From Kitasatospora sp. MAP5-34 (GTDB lineage: Bacteria; Actinomycetota; Actinomycetes; Streptomycetales; Streptomycetaceae), in contig NZ_JARXZC010000047.1 in the NCBI RefSeq assembly GCF_029894335.1, forward strand, positions 1-58,026: a stretch of 58,026 nt of DNA, given 5' to 3'. Below the pieces are notes generated by a model, which saw nothing but the letters and a program-made list of their open reading frames with translations, ran no database searches and had not been told where the DNA came from. Positions 34,585 to 43,689 of the stretch are shown here, piece by piece (the stretch's first letter is position 1; each line of letters begins with the position of its first letter). The position numbers were made by a program, and so were the translations under genes.

Positions 34585-35949
34585 TTAGTACTGGAGGGCG
34601 GTGATGGAGTCGCGGAGCGCCTTGGGTACGTCCGGGACGAGTTGGTGGGTGCCGTCGCGGACGATGTGGCGGCCGCCGACCACCACGTGGCGGACGTCGG
34701 CGGCCGAGGCGGCGAAGACCGCCGTCTCCGCGCCTAGGGCCGGGCGGGGGCCGGCCGTGCGGACGGAGTCGAGGGCCACCACGGTGAAGTCGGCCAGTGA
34801 TCCGGCTTCGATCCGGCCGGCTTCGGGCAGGCCGAGGGAGGCGTGGCCGTCCTCGGCGCCCGCCCGGAGCAGCGCGTTCGCCGTCCAGTGGCCGCGGGTG
34901 CGGGTCCGCAGGCGCTCGTCCAGTTCCAGTGCCCGCGTCTCCTCGAAGGGGTCGATCACCGCGTGGCTGTCGCTGCCGAGCGTGATCGGGCAGCCCGAGT
35001 TGGCCAGCTGCCGGGCGGGGCCGATGCCGTCCGCGAGGTCGCGTTCGGTGGTGGGGCACATGCAGATGTTGGTGGAGGAGTCCGAGAGCAGCCGGATGTC
35101 CTCGTCCGTCAGGTGCGTCGCGTGGACGGCCGACGTACGGGGGCCGAGCACGCCGTGGTCGGCGAGCAGCCTGGTCGGGGTGACGCCGTGGGCGGTGAGG
35201 CAGGCGTCGTTCTCGGCGGTCTGCTCGGAGAGGTGGACGTGCAACGGGGCCTTCGCCATCGCCGCCCAGTGGGCGACGGTGCTCAGCTGCTCGGCGGGCA
35301 CGGCACGGACGGAGTGGATCGCCGCGCCGATCCGGGCATGCTCGGTCGGCTTGAGCTCGGAGACCCGCTCCGCCCAGGCGTCCGCGTCGCCGTCACTGAA
35401 CCGCAGCTGCGGCTTGGTCACCTCGGCGCCGAAGCCGGCGGAGAGGTAGCAGGTGTCCAGCAGGGTGATCCGGATGCCCGCTCGCCCGGCCGCCTCGATC
35501 AGGGCGTGGCCCATCGCGTTGGGGTCGCTGTAGCGGCCGCCGCCGGGGGCGTGGTGCAGGTAGTGGAACTCGCCCACGTTGGTGATGCCGGCCAGTGCCA
35601 TCTCGGCGTAGACGGCGGTGGCGAGCGCCAGGTAACTGTCCGGGTCGAGGGCTCCGGCGAAGCGGTACATGGTGTCCCGCCAGGTCCAGAAGGTCCCGGA
35701 GCCGACCTGGACGTTTCCGCGCAGGGCGCGGTGGAAGGCGTGCGAGTGGGCGTTCGCCTGGCCGGGCAGCAGCAGGCCGTTCAGCCGGACCGCGCCGGCC
35801 GGGCAGGGTCCGCTGTCCGGGGTGACGTCGGCGATCGTGCCGCCGGGGCCGACCGTGATCAGTACGTCCCGTTCAACCACCGGGCCGCCTGTGTGCGGCA
35901 GCCAGGCGTGCTCCGCCCAGTACGACGGGTACGGCGTCTCTACTCGCAT
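34585..35949 (-). CDS. hutF: Formimidoylglutamate deiminase
   Basis: 454-residue amidohydrolase-superfamily enzyme converting N-formimino-L-glutamate to N-formyl-L-glutamate and ammonia. Metal ligands are in QANAHSHAFHRALRG, PLHVHLSEQTAEND and TLGSDSHAVIDPFEE, with HATHLTDEDIRLL supplying another His. Its presence shows that this organism uses the deiminase branch rather than direct HutG hydrolysis. Its start overlaps the end of the upstream M20 gene by ten bases, so the two are translated together. Confidence 0.94.
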   Translation of the reverse strand: MRVETPYPSYWAEHAWLPHTGGPVVERDVLITVGPGGTIADVTPDSGPCPAGAVRLNGLLLPGQANAHSHAFHRALRGNVQVGSGTFWTWRDTMYRFAGALDPDSYLALATAVYAEMALAGITNVGEFHYLHHAPGGGRYSDPNAMGHALIEAAGRAGIRITLLDTCYLSAGFGAEVTKPQLRFSDGDADAWAERVSELKPTEHARIGAAIHSVRAVPAEQLSTVAHWAAMAKAPLHVHLSEQTAENDACLTAHGVTPTRLLADHGVLGPRTSAVHATHLTDEDIRLLSDSSTNICMCPTTERDLADGIGPARQLANSGCPITLGSDSHAVIDPFEETRALELDERLRTRTRGHWTANALLRAGAEDGHASLGLPEAGRIEAGSLADFTVVALDSVRTAGPRPALGAETAVFAASAADVRHVVVGGRHIVRDGTHQLVPDVPKALRDSITALQY

Positions 35950-37144
35950 GCGAGGTCCTCCAGTACGTCGGCGAGCGCCGTCACACCCGTCAGGCAGTCG
36001 GTCTCCTCGGCGTACTCCGCCGGGGAGTGCGAGATCCCGCTCGGGTTCCGCACGAAGAGCATGGCGGTCGGGATCACCGAGGCCAGGATGCCCGCGTCGT
36101 GCCCGGCGCCGGTCGGCAGCACGGGCACGCCGCCCAGTCGCTTGGCGAGCCGGTCGCGCAGCGGGACGTCGAAGTCGACGACGGGCGTGTACGACTCCCG
36201 GGTCAGCTCGACCCGGACGCCGTCCCGCTCGCCGCGCTCGTACGCGGCCTGCCGGATCTCCTCGACCACGTACTCGAGCGTCGCTTCGTCGGCCGCCCGG
36301 GAGTCCAGCCAGCCCCGGATCAGCGAGGCGATCGCGTTGGTGCCGTTGGGCTCGACGGCGACCTTGCCGAAGGTCGCCAGGGCGCCGGCCAGCTGCGCCT
36401 TCGTCCGGGCGGCGAGCACCGTCTCGGCGTAGGTGAGCATCGGGTCGCGGCGGTCCTCGACGCGGGTGGTGCCCGCGTGGTTGGCCTCGCCGTGGAAGTC
36501 GAAGCGCCAGCGGCCGTGCGGCCAGATCGCGCTGGCCACGCCGACGGGGTGCTCCTCGGTCAGGTAGCGGCCCTGCTCGACGTGCAGCTCGACGAAGGCG
36601 CCGATCCGGGCGAGCCGGTCGTCGTCCGCGCCGATCGCGGCGGGGTCGTAGCCGGCCGTCTCCATCGCGTCGGGCAGCCGGACGCCGTCGGCGTCGCGCA
36701 GCTCGTACGCCTGCTCGCGGCCGAGCACGCCGGCCGTCAGGCGGGAGCCGATGCAGGCCACACCGAACCGGGCGCCCTCCTCGTCACCGAAGTTGACGAT
36801 GGCCAGCGGCTTGTCGAACTCGGCACCGCGCGAACGGAGTTCGTCCAGCGCGGCGAAGGAGGAGACCACGCCGAGCGGGCCGTCGTAGGCGCCGCCGTCC
36901 GGGACGGAGTCCAGGTGCGAGCCGGTGACGACCGCGCCGGGGCCCTGCGGGTCGCCGAGCCAGGCCCACTGGTTGCCGTTACGGTCCAGCTCGTACGTCA
37001 GGCCGCGCGAGCGGGCCTGCTCCTCGAACCAGGCGCGGCACTCGGCGTCGGCGGAGTTCCAGGCGAAGCGGCGGTAACCGCCGGATGCGGCGGAGCGGCC
37101 CACGGGGAGCAGCTCCGACCACATCCGGCGGAAGGAGTCCTCGG

Positions 37145-37148
<4 letters not shown>
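35940..37148 (-). CDS. M20-family amidohydrolase (allantoate amidohydrolase-like), probable N-formylglutamate deformylase of the hut pathway
   Basis: 402-residue Zn-dependent amidase of the M20/AllC (Zn-carbamoylase) family. Metal ligands appear in VVTGSHLDSVPDGGAYDG, FGDEEGARFGVACIGSR and LHVEQG, and the final His in ISHSPAEYAEE; GEANHAGTTRVEDRRDP is the dimerisation/active-site His motif. AllC-type enzymes hydrolyse ureido groups, but here the gene lies between hutU and hutF with 4- and 10-base overlaps and no classic HutG is in sight. The simplest reading is that it takes N-formyl-L-glutamate to glutamate and formate. Family assignment is firm; substrate is inferred from context. Confidence 0.85.
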
Positions 37149-38818
<1,670 letters not shown>

Positions 38819-38849
38819 GCTCCCGGCTCCTTACGGATGGATTCATTCA

Positions 38850-38863
38850 AGACTGACAAGTCT
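38850..38863. promoter_or_regulatory. Small inverted repeat upstream of hutU
   Basis: AGACT-GACA-AGTCT, in an AT-rich stretch (38840-38880) that must contain the hutU promoter. A possible site for the nearby RpiR-type regulator, but I cannot show a matching full site before hutH. Confidence 0.3.
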
Positions 38864-39018
38864 GAATATATCCAAACAGTCAGCCTTCGGCCAGACCTCG
38901 GCCCAGACCTCGGCACTGCACACGACATACGCACAGGTGGAGCGCCCAGGCGGGAGCCACGCCCGGACAGCCACCCGAACAGGGCAGCGGCCGCCCAGGA
39001 CTGTTCGAAACCTGGCCG

Positions 39019-39360
39019 TCAGGCGGCCGCATCACCGTCCCAGTCGATGCCGATCTCGGCGAGCCAGCGGCGGTCGTCGACGCCCGGAGCGGCCTCCTCA
39101 GCCGGCTGGTCGGCGGGTCGGGGCTGGCGGGGGATCTCCTGGACCGGGCCCAGGCCGTACTTCTCGACGGCGGCGGAGGCGGCCGGGTTCGGCTCGATGA
39201 CGCCGACGTGGACGGCGCTCTCGTCACCCGGTTCGAGGACGGTGAGCTGCGGATCGGGCGGCCGGCGCAGCGCGATGCGGCGTCCGCAGGTGGGGCAGGA
39301 CCACTCGTCGGCACCCGTCGCGAGCCTGCCGGTCAGCTTCATCTCATGGATCACACGCAT
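39019..39360 (-). CDS. Small zinc-ribbon protein of unknown function
   Basis: 113-residue hypothetical protein. One CPTCGRR knuckle at about residues 22-28 is the only metal-site-like motif; no second CxxC follows, so a full zinc ribbon would need dimerisation or other ligands. The rest is acidic and Pro-rich, ending WLAEIGIDWDGD. The ATG at MRVIHEMKLTG is chosen, with GGGGG upstream; a GTG three codons earlier is possible. It sits between hutU and the RpiR regulator on the same strand. No known role in histidine use. Confidence 0.65.
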   Translation of the reverse strand: MRVIHEMKLTGRLATGADEWSCPTCGRRIALRRPPDPQLTVLEPGDESAVHVGVIEPNPAASAAVEKYGLGPVQEIPRQPRPADQPAEEAAPGVDDRRWLAEIGIDWDGDAAA

Positions 39361-39510
39361 GTTGGACACCCCCGTCCGACCCCGGCGGCGGGGGCCTGCT
39401 GATGGGATGCCCGCTAACCGGCCGTCAGCAACCCGGCCAGGCACGAACTACTCCAAGCTGTGTCAATTCCGGGCCGCGCCTGCCCCGGGCCGCGCCACTC
39501 CAGGCCCCGC

Positions 39511-40380
39511 CTACTCGAGGAACAGCCCCCGCGCGGCGGCCGACTGTTCGATCGCCTCCAAGCGGGCCTCGGCGCCCGGGAGTTCGTCGCACATGGCCTG
39601 CAGCAGCACCCGGCCGAGCATCATCGGCGCGCACGCGGTGTCGAAGACCAGCCCGGTGCCGACGGCGGCCGGCAGCATCAGGTCGGAGAGCTTGGCGACC
39701 GGCGCGAACGCGCTGTCGGCGACGGTCAGAACGGTCAGCCCGCACTGCCGGGCCGCGACCAGTGCGTCCATCAGCTCGCGCGGGTAGCGCGGCAGGGCGA
39801 AGCAGAGTACGGCGGTGGCCCCGGCGGCGGCGGCCTGTTCGAGGCGGTCGGCGAGCATGCTGCCACCCTCGTCGAGCAGCCGGATGTCCGGGTGCACCTT
39901 GGCCGCGAAGTACGCGAAGCCCGCCGCCTGCGCGGAGGCCGCCCGCAGCCCGAGCACCGGCAGCGGCCGGGAGGCGGCGAGCAGCCTGGCCGCCCGGACG
40001 ATCGGCTCCGGGTCGGCCAGCAGGTCCGCGAGGTGCCGCAGGTGGGCGATCTCGGCCAGTACCGCCTGCTGGTGCTCGTTACGCACCACGTCGGCGGCGC
40101 TCTCCGGCACCCCCTGCTCGCCCGCGCCGAGCTCCCGGAGCTGCTTGCGCAGAGCCGGGTAGCCGTCGAAACCGAGGGCCACGGCGAAGCGGGTGACGGA
40201 CGGCTGACTGACCCCGGCGAGTTCGGCGACCTCGACGCTGGAGAGGAAGGGCGCCTCGGTGGCGTGCCGGACCAGCGAGTGGGCGATCCGGCGCTGGGTC
40301 GGGGTGAGCCGGTGCCCCTCGAACAGCTGGAGCAGCCGGGCGGAGGGGCCGACGGTACCGGTCTCGTCCGTGGCAGTCAT
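39511..40380 (-). CDS. MurR/RpiR-family transcriptional regulator, candidate hut regulator
   Basis: 289-residue regulator. Residues about 18-95 are the RpiR helix-turn-helix (SSVEVAELAGVSQPSVTRFAVAL), and residues about 115-270 are a SIS domain (LGLRAASAQAAGFAYFAAKV and ATAVLCFALPRYPRELMDAL), which usually binds a phosphosugar or other small acid. A good GGAGGAGA site precedes the ATG. It lies between hutU and hutH, all leftward, so control of the hut genes by urocanate or a related ligand is the natural inference. The ligand is unproven. Confidence 0.9.
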   Translation of the reverse strand: MTATDETGTVGPSARLLQLFEGHRLTPTQRRIAHSLVRHATEAPFLSSVEVAELAGVSQPSVTRFAVALGFDGYPALRKQLRELGAGEQGVPESAADVVRNEHQQAVLAEIAHLRHLADLLADPEPIVRAARLLAASRPLPVLGLRAASAQAAGFAYFAAKVHPDIRLLDEGGSMLADRLEQAAAAGATAVLCFALPRYPRELMDALVAARQCGLTVLTVADSAFAPVAKLSDLMLPAAVGTGLVFDTACAPMMLGRVLLQAMCDELPGAEARLEAIEQSAAARGLFLE

Positions 40381-40598
40381 CGGTCTCTCCTCCGTGCGGT
40401 GGAACTGGGGTGCGCGAACGCGTGCTCAGCGTGCAGCAGGGCAGGCAGGTGGGCAACGACGTCTCGTACGGCGGGACAACGCGGAGCGACCCTGACCGGA
40501 CCCTGATCTGTCCCTGAGAAGGGCCGCGCCCGATGGGCCGGGACCTCGGGCGACTGGTCCTGAGCGGCGTCGGGCTCACGTACGCAACCGGGTTCTCC

Positions 40599-40644
40599 CA
40601 GGGGCGCGGGGCGCTGCTTCATGAAGCAGCGCCCCGCGCCCCTG
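40599..40644. terminator. Perfect 46-base palindrome downstream of hutH
   Basis: Two 23-base arms (CAGGGGCGCGGGGCGCTGCTT plus CA, and complement) with no spacer, 28 bases past the hutH stop. Half of it equals the conserved end of the 48-base intergenic repeats. A strong terminator for hutH. The remaining 291-base gap up to the regulator gene shows no gene. Confidence 0.85.
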
Positions 40645-40671
40645 TCGCGCTGGCCGTAAGCCGACAGTGCG

Positions 40672-42252
40672 TCAGGCCAGCGGGCCGGTGACCTGCTGGA
40701 CGGCGCGCAGCAGGTCACCGGAGGCGACCAGGGCGGCGGCGGCCTCCAGGTCCGGCGAGAGGTAACGGTCCCGGCCGGGACCCTCGACGCCGGCTGCCCG
40801 GGCGGCGGCCACGGCGGCGGCGGTGGCGGGGGCCAGCGGGCCGCTGCCGTTGTCGATCCGGATCTCCAGCGCGCGGGCCGAGGCCGTCAGCTCGACGGCG
40901 AGGATGCGGCCGAGGTTGTCGACGGCCTGCCGCAGCTTGCGCGCGGCGGACCAGCCCATCGACACGTGGTCCTCCTGCATCGCGGAGGACGGGATCGAGT
41001 CCACCGAGGCCGGGACGGCGAGCCGCTTGTTCTCGCTGACCAGGGCGGCCTGGGTGTACTGGGCGATCATCAGACCGGAGTCCACGCCCGGGTCGTCGGC
41101 CAGGAAGGCCGGCAGGCCGTGCGAGCGGGCCTTGTCGAGCAGCCGGTCGGTGCGGCGCTCCGAGATCGAGCCGAGGTCGGCGGCCGCGATGGCGAGGAAG
41201 TCAAGCACGTACGCGACCGGGGCGCCGTGGAAGTTGCCGTTGGACTCGACCCGGCCGTCCGGGAGGACGACGGGGTTGTCGACCGAGGCGGCCAGCTCGC
41301 GGGAGGCGACCAACTCGGCGTGCGCGAGGGTGTCGCGGCCGGCGCCGGCGACCTGCGGGGCGCAGCGGATCGAGTACGCGTCCTGGACGCGCGGCAGGTC
41401 GTCCTGGATGTGGCCGGTCAGGCCGGAGTCCTTGAGCACGGCCAGCATGTTGGCGGCGCTGAGGGCCTGGCCCGGGTGCGGGCGGATCGCCGCGTGCAGC
41501 TCGGGGGCGAGCACCTTGTCGGTGCCGAGCAGGGCCTCCAGCGACATGGCGGCCGTGATGTCGGCGGTGGTGAACAGGCGGGAGAGGTCCGCGATGGCCA
41601 TCACCAGCATGCCGAGCATGCCGTCGGTGCCGTTGATGAGGGCCAGGCCCTCCTTCTCCAGCAGCTCGACCGGTGTGATGCCGGCCTCGGCCAGCAGCTC
41701 GGCGACCGGGCGCTCGGTGCCGTCCGGGCCGAAGGCGGTGCCCTCGCCCATCAGGGCCAGCGCGCAGTGCGAGAGCGGCGCGAGGTCGCCGGAGCAGCCG
41801 AGCGAGCCGAACTCGCGGACGACGGGCGTGATGCCCGCGTTGAGCACGGCGGCCATCGTCTGGGCGACCAGCGGGCGGACGCCCGTACGGCCGGAGGCGA
41901 GGGTCTTCATCCGCAGGAACATCAGCGCGCGGACCACCTCGCGCTCGACGACCGGGCCCATGCCGGCGGCGTGCGAGCGGACCAGCGAACGCTGCAGCTG
42001 GGCGCGCAGCTCCGGGCTGATGTGGCGGACGGCGAGGGCGCCGAAGCCGGTGGAGACACCGTAAACGGGGCGCGGTTCGGCGGCGAGGGCCTCGATCCGG
42101 GCGCGGGCGGTCGCCATCTCGGCGAGCGCGTCCGGTCCGATCTCGACCCGGGCGTTGCCGCGCGCGACGGCGAGCACGTCCTCGGCACTGACATCGGCCT
42201 TACCGACCTGGACGAGCGGCGCGTCGGGGTCCACAGCACTGTGCATATCCAT
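40672..42252 (-). CDS. hutH: Histidine ammonia-lyase
   Basis: 526-residue lyase that deaminates L-histidine to urocanate. The MIO cofactor forms from Cys153-Ser154-Gly155 in GSLGCSGDLAPLSH; Cys in place of Ala is usual in Streptomyces histidases. VYGVSTGFGALA holds the catalytic Tyr, and SIPSSAMQEDHVSMGW is conserved. The ATG giving MDMHSAV is chosen because relatives start the same way and it falls seven bases after a -10-like TGTGAT with a TTGTCA -35, so the transcript is probably leaderless. Divergent from fdhD. Confidence 0.97.
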   Translation of the reverse strand: MDMHSAVDPDAPLVQVGKADVSAEDVLAVARGNARVEIGPDALAEMATARARIEALAAEPRPVYGVSTGFGALAVRHISPELRAQLQRSLVRSHAAGMGPVVEREVVRALMFLRMKTLASGRTGVRPLVAQTMAAVLNAGITPVVREFGSLGCSGDLAPLSHCALALMGEGTAFGPDGTERPVAELLAEAGITPVELLEKEGLALINGTDGMLGMLVMAIADLSRLFTTADITAAMSLEALLGTDKVLAPELHAAIRPHPGQALSAANMLAVLKDSGLTGHIQDDLPRVQDAYSIRCAPQVAGAGRDTLAHAELVASRELAASVDNPVVLPDGRVESNGNFHGAPVAYVLDFLAIAAADLGSISERRTDRLLDKARSHGLPAFLADDPGVDSGLMIAQYTQAALVSENKRLAVPASVDSIPSSAMQEDHVSMGWSAARKLRQAVDNLGRILAVELTASARALEIRIDNGSGPLAPATAAAVAAARAAGVEGPGRDRYLSPDLEAAAALVASGDLLRAVQQVTGPLA

Positions 42253-42259
42253 ATACACA

Positions 42260-42288
42260 ATCACACCAGGTGAATGAAGATATGACAA
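42260..42288 (-). promoter_or_regulatory. Promoter of hutH, leaderless type
   Basis: Minus-strand -35 TTGTCA (42283-42288), 17-base spacer, -10 TGTGAT (42260-42265), then seven bases to the ATG. The region is clearly AT-richer than its surroundings. Confidence 0.6.
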
Positions 42289-42377
42289 CCTGCTGATGGG
42301 GTCGGCCCCTCGGATTAACCAGTCTGCCCCGGCGTGGCGCAGGCTGAGGGGGCGAAATGAGCGGAGGAAGAGGACTG

Positions 42378-43202
42378 ATGGCACGGGCGACGGCGCGACG
42401 GCTGGTGGTGCGCCTGGGCGGTGCGGAACGGAGCGCGCGGCCGGATTCGTTGGCGGCCGAGGAGCCGTTGGAGATCCGGGTGGGCGGCGAGGCGCTGACG
42501 GTGACGATGCGCACCCCCGGGCACGACTTCGACCTGGTGGCCGGGTTCCTGGTCGGCGAGGGCCTGGTGCACAGCGGCGACGGGCTCGCCGCGCTGCGCT
42601 ACTGCGCCGGGACGGACGAGGACGGGGCCAACACCTACAACGTGGTCGACGCGACGCTCCGGGGCGGCGGCGCACTGCCGCTGTCGACCCACCGGAACCT
42701 GCTGACCACCAGCGCCTGCGGCCTCTGCGGGCGCGACACCGTCGAGGCCGTCCGGACACACGTCCGGTGGCCGGTGGCGGCCGACCCGCTGCGGGTGAGC
42801 CCCGAGCTGCTGTACGGCCTGCCGGACCGGCTGCGGGCGGCCCAGCGGACCTTCGAGTCCACCGGCGGGCTGCACGCCGCCGGCCTGTTCGACGCCGCGG
42901 GCGAGCTGCTCTGCGCCCGGGAGGACGTCGGGCGGCACAACGCCGTCGACAAGGTGATCGGCTGGGCGCTGCGCGAGGGACGGCTGCCACTGACGGGCCA
43001 CCTGCTGCTGGTCAGCGGCCGGGCCTCGTTCGAGCTGACCCAGAAGGCCGCGCTGGCGGGCCTCCCGCTGCTGGCCGCCGTCTCGGCGCCGTCCTCGCTC
43101 GCGGCCGACCTCGCCGAGGAGCTCGGCCTCACCCTGGTCGGCTTCCTGCGCGGGCAGAGCGCCAACGTCTACACCCGCGCGGACCGGATCGGGTCGGCCT
43201 GA
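42378..43202 (+). CDS. fdhD: Formate dehydrogenase accessory sulfurtransferase FdhD
   Basis: 274-residue sulfur carrier that moves a persulfide to the molybdenum cofactor of formate dehydrogenase. The persulfide cysteines are in TTSACGLCGRDTVEAV; AREDVGRHNAVDKVIG and LLVSGRASFELTQKA are the cofactor-binding segments. The start is at MARATARRLVVRL, where Streptomyces relatives begin; an ATG seven codons upstream with GAGGGGG before it is an alternative. It is divergent from hutH. Formate is a product of the proposed hut route, which may be coincidence. No formate dehydrogenase gene is in the window. Confidence 0.93.
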   Translation: MARATARRLVVRLGGAERSARPDSLAAEEPLEIRVGGEALTVTMRTPGHDFDLVAGFLVGEGLVHSGDGLAALRYCAGTDEDGANTYNVVDATLRGGGALPLSTHRNLLTTSACGLCGRDTVEAVRTHVRWPVAADPLRVSPELLYGLPDRLRAAQRTFESTGGLHAAGLFDAAGELLCAREDVGRHNAVDKVIGWALREGRLPLTGHLLLVSGRASFELTQKAALAGLPLLAAVSAPSSLAADLAEELGLTLVGFLRGQSANVYTRADRIGSA

Positions 43203-43206
43203 CCGG

Positions 43207-43602
43207 TCAGGAGTTGAAGCGGTTCCGGCGGCTCCGGCGGCGGATCAGGAGCACCGCCACGACCACCAGGACGACGACCAGGACGACCGCTCCGATGATC
43301 ACACCCACGATCCGGCCGAGGAAGCTGGTGCCCGTACTCCGGCCGGTGCGAGTGCCGTAGTGCATGAAGTGCGTGGTCGAGTGCGTGGTCGAGTGCGAAT
43401 GCGAGCTGGAGTGGGAACTCGAGTGCGAGCTGGAGTGCGAGCCGCCGCTCCGCTCGACGAAGGAGGCTGTCGACACCGAGGCCGACACCGAGGCCGACAC
43501 CGACGTGCGCGACGCGGCCGACGCCTCCGTGCCGATGGCCGACGTGGCCCCGCCTATGGCCAGCGCCAGAGCGCAGACCACCCCTGCCAGACGTCTTCGC
43601 AT
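43207..43602 (-). CDS. Small secreted-then-anchored protein with Ser/His repeats
   Basis: 131-residue hypothetical protein. A signal peptide (MRRRLAGVVCALALAIGGATSA, cleavage probably after TEASA) is followed by a Ser-rich segment and a striking Ser/His run (SHSSSHSSSHSSSHSHSTTH) around residues 55-80. A C-terminal hydrophobic helix (IVGVIIGAVVLVVVLVVVAV) ends with a basic RRRSRRNR tail, giving an extracellular N-terminus and cytoplasmic C-terminus. The His clusters could bind metal ions. Upstream neighbour is the GGDEF gene, 87 bases away on the same strand. Function unknown. Confidence 0.75.
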   Translation of the reverse strand: MRRRLAGVVCALALAIGGATSAIGTEASAASRTSVSASVSASVSTASFVERSGGSHSSSHSSSHSSSHSHSTTHSTTHFMHYGTRTGRSTGTSFLGRIVGVIIGAVVLVVVLVVVAVLLIRRRSRRNRFNS

Positions 43603-43689
43603 GTGCCCCACCCTGTTTCCCGACCCGGACCTCGACGGCCGCCACTCTGCCATGGCGCGGGGAGTCCGGAACAGCCCCGGCCGCACCGG

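Noticed and set aside
38840..42290. A common operator for the RpiR regulator before hutU and hutH
   Set aside because: Both regions contain TTGTCA followed by TCTT, but the spacing differs by one base and in hutH the TTGTCA is better explained as the -35 box. Not enough for a shared site.
43380..43445. CRISPR-like or iteron-like array in the alternating GAGTGCGA/GAGCTGGA sequence
   Set aside because: It is the codon repeat for the Ser/His tract of the small membrane protein on the other strand; there are no spacers.
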